DNA from: CAZUAQ01 sp964618455
Lineage (GTDB): Bacteria; Planctomycetota; Phycisphaerae; UBA1845; PWPN01
Length of the DNA stretch: 10,831 nt
NCBI GenBank assembly: GCA_964618455.1
Contig: CAZUAQ010000093.1
Location: forward strand, 1 to 10,831
Direction: 5' to 3'
The translations under genes were made by a program, and so were the position numbers. Shown in pieces: positions 6,853 to 10,831 of the stretch; position 1 is the first letter of the stretch; every line of letters starts with the position of its first letter. The notes under the pieces were generated by a model, which was not told the origin of the DNA, did no database searches, and was given only the letters and a program-made list of their open reading frames with translations.

Positions 6853-7320
6853 TCAGCCGAGGGCCGAAGACCACACTGCTTGCGCTCGCTTTCGCTGTCG
6901 CCGCCAGTCGGTCTCGGCTGCGATGGGTCGAACATCACGTTCCGTGATGGGGTCGCGCCCTTCGGCCACGGGCGGGAGGTCAAGGATGGCCTCCTGTATA
7001 TCCGGCGCCAGATGCAGCAGATTCATGATCTGCGTCATCCGGGGCTGGGTGACATGAGCCAACCGGGCCAGTTCCGACTGGTTGGCGATCTTCCCCTCCT
7101 GGATGAGCCGGTCGAACCGGGTGGCGAGGGCCATGAGTTTCGAGATCCGGGGAATCCGACCGGCGGGAACGTGTTCACAGTCGCCCTGGCCGTCTCTTCC
7201 GGAGCTGAGGGCGCCACCATCCGCTCCTGTGGCCGGCCGTGCTTCCGGGTCTCCTCCCGTCGTGGTTCGTCCCGGCCGCCGTTTCCCATCCAGTCGCACC
7301 GTTCTCGTCACAGCAGTCAT
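6853..7320 (-). CDS. Small helix-turn-helix protein, last gene of the recombinase operon
   Basis: A 155-residue protein. I chose the ATG at 7320 because it overlaps the recombinase stop as ATGA and has GGAGG seven bases upstream, inside the last recombinase codons. A longer start at 7392 would lie wholly within the recombinase gene. Residues 1-50 are basic, Gly-rich and probably disordered. Residues 56-115 are helical, with a helix-turn-helix at about 80-103 (NQSELARLAHVTQPRMTQIM), a pattern like KorB/ParB-type or phage-repressor DNA-binding helices. The C-terminus is basic (RRQRKRAQ). It may bind DNA to help the recombinase or to repress the operon; that is inference from position. Its stop lies only 30 bases from the last CRISPR repeat, so the C-terminus could have been altered by a rearrangement there. 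Confidence 0.78.
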   Translation of the reverse strand: MTAVTRTVRLDGKRRPGRTTTGGDPEARPATGADGGALSSGRDGQGDCEHVPAGRIPRISKLMALATRFDRLIQEGKIANQSELARLAHVTQPRMTQIMNLLHLAPDIQEAILDLPPVAEGRDPITERDVRPIAAETDWRRQRKRAQAVWSSALG

Positions 7321-8900
7321 GCCGCATCCTCCAGATGTTGACGGATCAGCGTCTTGATGTTGGTCGGACGGAAAGTGACGGACACCGTACACGCGGCGCC
7401 GTCATATTCCACGGACGCCACCAGGAGATTCAGCAGCCGGGCCTGCTCGCGTGGGCTCATCTGATCCCACAGCGTATCGAACTGGGCAAACGCTGTTTCC
7501 ACGTCCGTATCGGTGATCGTTTCCCGCTCGAGTTCGGCAATCCGCGCGTCGATCTGGGGCAGACGGCGTTCGGCGTCGGCGATCCGCTCGTGAACATGAG
7601 CCAGGCGGTCGGCCACGGACGCCGTGGTCACGTCTTCCGTCGCCAACTGCCGGAGTTCCCGGTCGTACCGCTCCCGGTCACGTTTCACTTCATCCCGATT
7701 CCGCTGCAATTCAACCATCTCCCCTGCCATCGTGGCCATGGCCTGGGCGTGGACGTCCTGAAGCAAGCTCTTGTCACTGGCCAAACTCCGAATCTCGTCG
7801 ATCACAATCCGTTCGATCTCGTGGGCGGGCAACATGCTTCCTGAGCACTTTCGATGCCCACTCTTCGTCGCTCGCACGCATCGGTAATACCGGTAGAACT
7901 GCCCCTTCCGCCCCTTCGTGAACGAGTGTGTCATCGCGCTGTCGCACGTCTTACATCGCAACAGCCCGCGAAGAAGAGCACCGTACCGATTGCGAACTTC
8001 CGCCCCACCGCATCGACCATTGGACTTCAGTTGACGTTGAACCCGATCGAACATATCGGCGTCAATGATGGGTTCGTGTACGCCATCGAAGATCTCGCCT
8101 TTATGCACGATCTTCCCCAGGTAAATGCGGTTGGTCAGCAGAGCATAGAGTTTGGCCTTGTCGAACGGCAAGCCTCCGGCAGTCGCTCCTTTGCGAGTAC
8201 TGCGGATCTTCGTCACCCATCCACGCTTGTCGAGTTCGTCCGACACCGAGAGTAACGATCCCATCTCAAGGTACAATTGGAAGATCTCGCGAACCCGGGC
8301 CGCCTCGTCGGCGTTGATGACGAGACGGGGACTGGGTCCGGTTCGATCGACATCGTAGCCCAGGGCCGGAATGCCACCGGTCCATCGCCCTTTGCGTTTC
8401 TGGGCAGCGATCTTGTCACGGATTCGCTCCCCGATGATCTCGCGTTCGAACTGGGCGAAGCTGAGAAGGACATTCAACATCAATCGCCCCATCGACGTGG
8501 TCGTGTTGAACTGCTGGGTGACGGAGACGAAGGCCACGCTGTGGCGCTCGAAGGTCTCCAGGATCCGGGCGAAATCGAGAAGCGATCGACTGAGACGGTC
8601 CACCTTGTACACAATTACACAGTCTATCTTTCCAGCTTGGATGTCACGGAGCAGTCGTTCGAGGGCGGGACGTTCCATACTGCCACCGGAGTAGCCACCG
8701 TCATCATATCGTTCGGGCAGGACGGTCCACCCCTCGGACTTCTGGCTGGTGATGTACGCCTCGGCGCTTTCCCACTGGGCGTCGAGCGAATTGAACTCCT
8801 GCTCGAGACCTTCTTCTGTGGACTTGCGGGTGTAAATCGCACACCGGACGGCTGGGGGGTCGGCCTTTCCACGTCTGTTCGTCTTCTTGCTCGTGCTCAT
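7317..8900 (-). CDS. Large serine recombinase (resolvase/invertase family)
   Basis: A 527-residue site-specific DNA recombinase. Residues 17-160 form the resolvase catalytic domain: YTRKS carries the nucleophile S27, with R24 close by, and VDRLSR (100-105) is the conserved Arg-containing segment. Residues about 175-290 match the Recombinase domain. A zinc ribbon follows with C316, C319, C341 and C352. Residues about 385-460 are strongly charged and heptad-like, a likely coiled coil. This is the layout of integrases and transposases that insert or excise elements through a covalent phosphoserine intermediate. The start at 8900 overlaps the DUF2924 stop (ATGA) with GGGAGG six bases upstream, and the stop overlaps the HTH gene start, so the three genes look translationally coupled. 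No attachment sites were recognised, so what it moves is unknown. No frameshift or missing catalytic residue is seen. Confidence 0.95.
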   Translation of the reverse strand: MSTSKKTNRRGKADPPAVRCAIYTRKSTEEGLEQEFNSLDAQWESAEAYITSQKSEGWTVLPERYDDGGYSGGSMERPALERLLRDIQAGKIDCVIVYKVDRLSRSLLDFARILETFERHSVAFVSVTQQFNTTTSMGRLMLNVLLSFAQFEREIIGERIRDKIAAQKRKGRWTGGIPALGYDVDRTGPSPRLVINADEAARVREIFQLYLEMGSLLSVSDELDKRGWVTKIRSTRKGATAGGLPFDKAKLYALLTNRIYLGKIVHKGEIFDGVHEPIIDADMFDRVQRQLKSNGRCGGAEVRNRYGALLRGLLRCKTCDSAMTHSFTKGRKGQFYRYYRCVRATKSGHRKCSGSMLPAHEIERIVIDEIRSLASDKSLLQDVHAQAMATMAGEMVELQRNRDEVKRDRERYDRELRQLATEDVTTASVADRLAHVHERIADAERRLPQIDARIAELERETITDTDVETAFAQFDTLWDQMSPREQARLLNLLVASVEYDGAACTVSVTFRPTNIKTLIRQHLEDAA

Positions 8901-9403
8901 TTCTTTCCTCCCAGGCGGAAGAACCGGAAGCCATTCATGTGGCTGCCGGTGACCTTCTTCGCGATGGCCGACAAGGAGGAATACCGCTCGCCGTCGTACT
9001 CGAATCCCTGGCCATTCTCGAGGACCACCACGTGGATGGTCTTCCCTTTGTACTCCCGAATGATGGCCGATCCCGGTGCCGGGAGCCGCGGGTCGCCCTG
9101 TTCGCCACGTGGGGCCACACGGGCGACCGTGGGCGACGGTGCCGACTGGGGCGGAGAGATGATCGTCCGGGGCGCCATCACGCGAACGTCGGCGTCGTCG
9201 GCCAGTTCCTCTGCCCGCCGGCGGGCCCGTTCCGTCAGATCCCCCTCCGCCCGGGCCTGGAGCCGCCAGGCGATCTTCCGAATGAGATACGCCCGGTGAC
9301 GTGTCTTCGACTCCTGGCCGTGGAGCTCGGTGTACCGCTCGGACAGTTCCTTCGTGGACATGTGCTGCAGGGCCTCGATCTCGGCTGTGAGTGTGTCCGT
9401 CAT
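8897..9403 (-). CDS. DUF2924 family protein, recombinase partner
   Basis: A 168-residue protein. The ATG at 9403 is preceded by AAAGGAG at good spacing; an in-frame ATG at 9421 would put that ribosome site inside the gene, so it is rejected. Residues 5-75 are helical and charged. A Pro-rich linker (about 78-110) ends in RLPAPG. The C-terminal part (112-163) has IREYKGKTIHV, GFEYDGERYSSLSAIA and GSHMNGFRFF, the pattern of DUF2924. The family is often found directly upstream of a large serine recombinase, in planctomycetes and proteobacteria; its biochemical role is not established. The gene overlaps the recombinase start by four bases, and the recombinase ribosome site is written in its last Gly-Gly-Lys codons. 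A role as DNA-binding accessory to recombination is only a guess from this coupling. Confidence 0.9.
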   Translation of the reverse strand: MTDTLTAEIEALQHMSTKELSERYTELHGQESKTRHRAYLIRKIAWRLQARAEGDLTERARRRAEELADDADVRVMAPRTIISPPQSAPSPTVARVAPRGEQGDPRLPAPGSAIIREYKGKTIHVVVLENGQGFEYDGERYSSLSAIAKKVTGSHMNGFRFFRLGGKK

Positions 9404-9420
9404 GTAAACTCCTTTCAGCA

Positions 9421-9467
9421 TGTGGCTTACGAGACGCGGCCGTTAACCAGCGGGCCGCTGAGCCACA
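9421..9467. repeat. Imperfect inverted repeat between the small ORF and DUF2924 gene
   Basis: TGTGGCT (9421-9427) pairs with AGCCACA (9461-9467), and inside it GCGGCC (9436-9441) pairs with GGCCGC (9453-9458). The structure contains the stop codon of the upstream ORF (9443-9445) and ends 18 bases before the DUF2924 start codon at 9403. On the - strand transcript no T-run follows directly, so it is not a typical rho-independent terminator. It could be an attenuator, an mRNA-stability hairpin or a protein-binding site. Confidence 0.4.
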
Positions 9468-9712
9468 CTGAGCCTCGTTTCCGAGGAAAGATCAAGGCTG
9501 ATCTGGGTGTTTTCCACTAAGAGAGATTCGGGAGAAGATGTGCCGGCGGAGGTGAGGTACCGGGTGAGGTGGCGGAGGCGGAGAACCGCTGTGGCGAGAA
9601 TGGCGGCGACCGCCTGCCGGCGTTCCTGAACGGTCATGCATTCGGGATCACGTGCTAAATTCACGGCGGCATACTCCAGTGATGAGGCACACGGCGTGCG
9701 CGCCGGTGTCAC
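9443..9712 (-). CDS. Small hypothetical protein preceding the recombinase operon
   Basis: Up to 89 residues from a GTG at 9712, or 64 residues from the ATG at 9637; neither start has a clear ribosome site. The likely core is ERRQAVAAILATAVLRLR followed by a Ser-rich stretch and the ending LSSETRLSVAQ. I recall small proteins with this kind of RRxAVAAILAxxVLRLR core and an LSVxxG-like ending upstream of DUF2924/recombinase pairs in planctomycetes, which supports it being a real gene. No catalytic motif, signal peptide or membrane segment is seen. It lies 39 bases before DUF2924 on the same strand and is probably in the same operon. Function unknown. Confidence 0.6.
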   Translation of the reverse strand: MTPARTPCASSLEYAAVNLARDPECMTVQERRQAVAAILATAVLRLRHLTRYLTSAGTSSPESLLVENTQISLDLSSETRLSVAQRPAG

Positions 9713-10006
9713 CGGTTATGTATGCCGGGAGTTAAAAGGATGCTCAGAATGTCAGCGGTTCGACAGGCGTTCACAGTAAACCACGAGCGGATGGTGGGCT
9801 GGGGTTGGCGTTCGCTTGGGGCACTCACAACGTCCAAAACACACCGTAGAAGCCGGGCGACCCGGACTTCACCCGTCAGAAAGCCGTGGCGTTCACCTGG
9901 CGGCGAGGCGGAATCAATGCCATCCGTGATTAACCCACTCGATTGCCTGCGACACCAGACGACATGGTCTTAACCGAATCTCGGCCCGTTACCATTCATC
10001 GGATAC
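9713..10006. other. Intergenic stretch, no gene recognised
   Basis: About 290 bases between the lipoprotein stop and the small ORF. An 83-codon + strand frame at 9722-9973 has basic, Ser/Arg-rich low-information composition, no ribosome site and no family resemblance, so I do not call it. No strong hairpin, tRNA or attachment-site repeat was recognised. The promoter of the recombinase operon should lie here on the - strand, but I could not pick out convincing hexamers. Confidence 0.5.
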
Positions 10007-10342
10007 TCATTTCCTTCCTTCTCGCCCCATCCGCTCAGGTTCTTCCTTCGATTCCCTGGTGGTTGTTGACCAGTTTTCCAAGGCCCCGTCTTTCCATTGG
10101 CATCGAACCCATCCGTCGGCCAGCGCGAAAGACGTTGACCACCCAGATGCTATAGGTACTGATCCAATCACATTATTGACTTCGGCTCTGGACATACCCT
10201 TGCACATCACCTGATCGGCTTCCCTCGCTGTCAAATGAGACTTCATACGCGGAATGCCGCTCCCTGATGCACTCGTGCCGGCACCTGTCCTACAGCCAGT
10301 GACTAGGGCGGCCATCATGCCAACCAGCAGGATTCTCTTCAT
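10007..10342 (-). CDS. Small predicted lipoprotein, possibly BamE/SmpA-like fold
   Basis: A 111-residue protein with a lipoprotein signal: Lys-Arg at positions 2-3, a hydrophobic stretch ILLVGMMAALV, and lipobox VTGC with the acylated cysteine at C17. The start ATG at 10342 has CGGAG about nine bases upstream. After a Gly/Ser-rich linker, residues 37-95 read HLTAREADQVMCKGMSRAEV, then NNVIGSVP, then GWVRCQWKDGALENW. A short helix with GMSRAEVxxVIG followed by beta strands ending in a 'WxxGxLxxW' type hairpin recalls SmpA/OmlA/BamE-like small outer-membrane lipoproteins, but the match is loose. The C-terminal 15 residues are highly charged. It would be anchored in a membrane facing the periplasm. 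It lies 68 bases downstream of the next gene on the same strand and may share its transcript. Confidence 0.72.
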   Translation of the reverse strand: MKRILLVGMMAALVTGCRTGAGTSASGSGIPRMKSHLTAREADQVMCKGMSRAEVNNVIGSVPIASGWSTSFALADGWVRCQWKDGALENWSTTTRESKEEPERMGREGRK

Positions 10343-10410
10343 TGCTATCTGCTCCGCATGTTATCCGCATGCTAAATGTGTAGACTTGGCGATCCAGCCA
10401 GCCTGCTTCG

Positions 10411-10831
10411 CTAAGGAGATGCAGTCAGGTTTCCCTGGGAGTCGACACCGACTGTAACGTCCCAGGTTCCTGATGCGACGGTCTTGTTCGTATTCTTATC
10501 AATGACTCTGATGGTGTGGCTAATCTGGTTGCTGAAGCCAACCGGCGGTTGCTGTCCAATGGCTCGAGTCACCGCAAAACTCGCGGGGGAATCGACCACA
10601 ATCAGTGACGTGTCGAATTTGCCCACAGGATTCAAGCGTTTCGCCTTCTTCCAGTGGTCGTTCTCCTGGGGCCGTAGGGGGGGCTCCTTGGTGGCGTCAG
10701 GGATAGGATCGCCTCCTTGGGGAAAGAACGTTAAAGTCCCAGTCTCTTCCGACTCTATGATGCATGGCCCATCGGCTGTGTCCTGCTTCAGTCGGAATTG
10801 GAGAAATCCGTCATTTGGGTTACACCTATAG
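10411..10831 (-). CDS. Hypothetical protein, 3' part only (runs off the right edge)
   Basis: The frame is open from the right edge of the window to the TAG at 10411-10413, at least 139 residues, so the start lies outside. A shorter frame from a TTG at 10635 is only an internal piece. The visible part has a Pro-rich charged stretch (PIPDATKEPPLRPQEND) and then alternating hydrophobic segments: TSLIVVDSPASFAVTRAIG, HTIRVIDKNTNKT and GTWDVTVGVDSQGN. This suggests a beta-rich, perhaps secreted or periplasmic domain. No family recognised. It precedes the lipoprotein gene on the same strand, so the two may form one transcript unrelated to the recombinase operon. Confidence 0.65.
   Translation of the reverse strand, partial: YRCNPNDGFLQFRLKQDTADGPCIIESEETGTLTFFPQGGDPIPDATKEPPLRPQENDHWKKAKRLNPVGKFDTSLIVVDSPASFAVTRAIGQQPPVGFSNQISHTIRVIDKNTNKTVASGTWDVTVGVDSQGNLTASP

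Noticed and set aside
8277..9299. 340-codon + strand frame
   Set aside because: Antisense to the recombinase and DUF2924 genes, which have convincing domains and ribosome sites.
10484..10831. 115-codon + strand frame at the right edge
   Set aside because: Antisense to the partial - strand gene, whose composition (alternating hydrophobic and polar residues, normal codon use) looks more like a real protein.

Overview
The window is GC-rich DNA. It carries a type V-B (Cas12b) CRISPR effector locus facing a three- or four-gene serine-recombinase operon, with two unrelated small genes at the right edge. The DUF2924 / large serine recombinase / small helix-turn-helix operon is an arrangement I associate with Planctomycetota. 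Together with the Cas12b family this suggests a planctomycete (possibly Phycisphaerae-like) or related environmental genome. That is a family-based inference; there is no taxonomic marker in the window.

Layout. 15-4370 (+): an unusually large Cas12b-like effector of 1451 residues with an intact RuvC triad (D771, E1184, D1329) and Cas12b signature segments. About 4380-4490 (+): a tracrRNA, recognised because three blocks in it (GUGUCU, CAUUGAUCA, GCGUCGGACGG) pair in order with the CRISPR repeat, with the same nested-stem layout as the known Alicyclobacillus Cas12b tracrRNA. About 4491-4713: a leader with an extended -10 promoter candidate. 4714-6822: a CRISPR array of 30 identical 36-base repeats and 29 spacers of 33-38 bases. 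6853-9403 (-): HTH protein, large serine recombinase and DUF2924 protein, joined by two ATGA stop/start overlaps and converging on the array; a small conserved-looking ORF (9443-9712, -) precedes them. 9713-10006: no gene seen. 10007-10342 (-): small lipoprotein. 10411-10831 (-): 3' part of a gene running off the window.

How it fits together. The effector, tracrRNA and array all point rightward and form a complete interference unit. The adaptation genes (cas1, cas2, cas4) are not in the window and could only lie to the left. Several spacers translate into recognisable phage protein motifs: HNH endonuclease (spacers 5 and 18) and large terminase (spacers 4 and 25, perhaps 26). This suggests the array was loaded from tailed phages, with hits in the HNH-terminase packaging module. 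The recombinase operon abuts the leader-distal end of the array with only 30 bases between the last repeat and the first stop codon. Since that last repeat is not degenerate, the array end may have been cut by insertion or rearrangement.

The least expected points are the size and insertions of the Cas12b, the precisely predictable tracrRNA with a 21-base insert, and the phage-module signal readable from the spacers alone.
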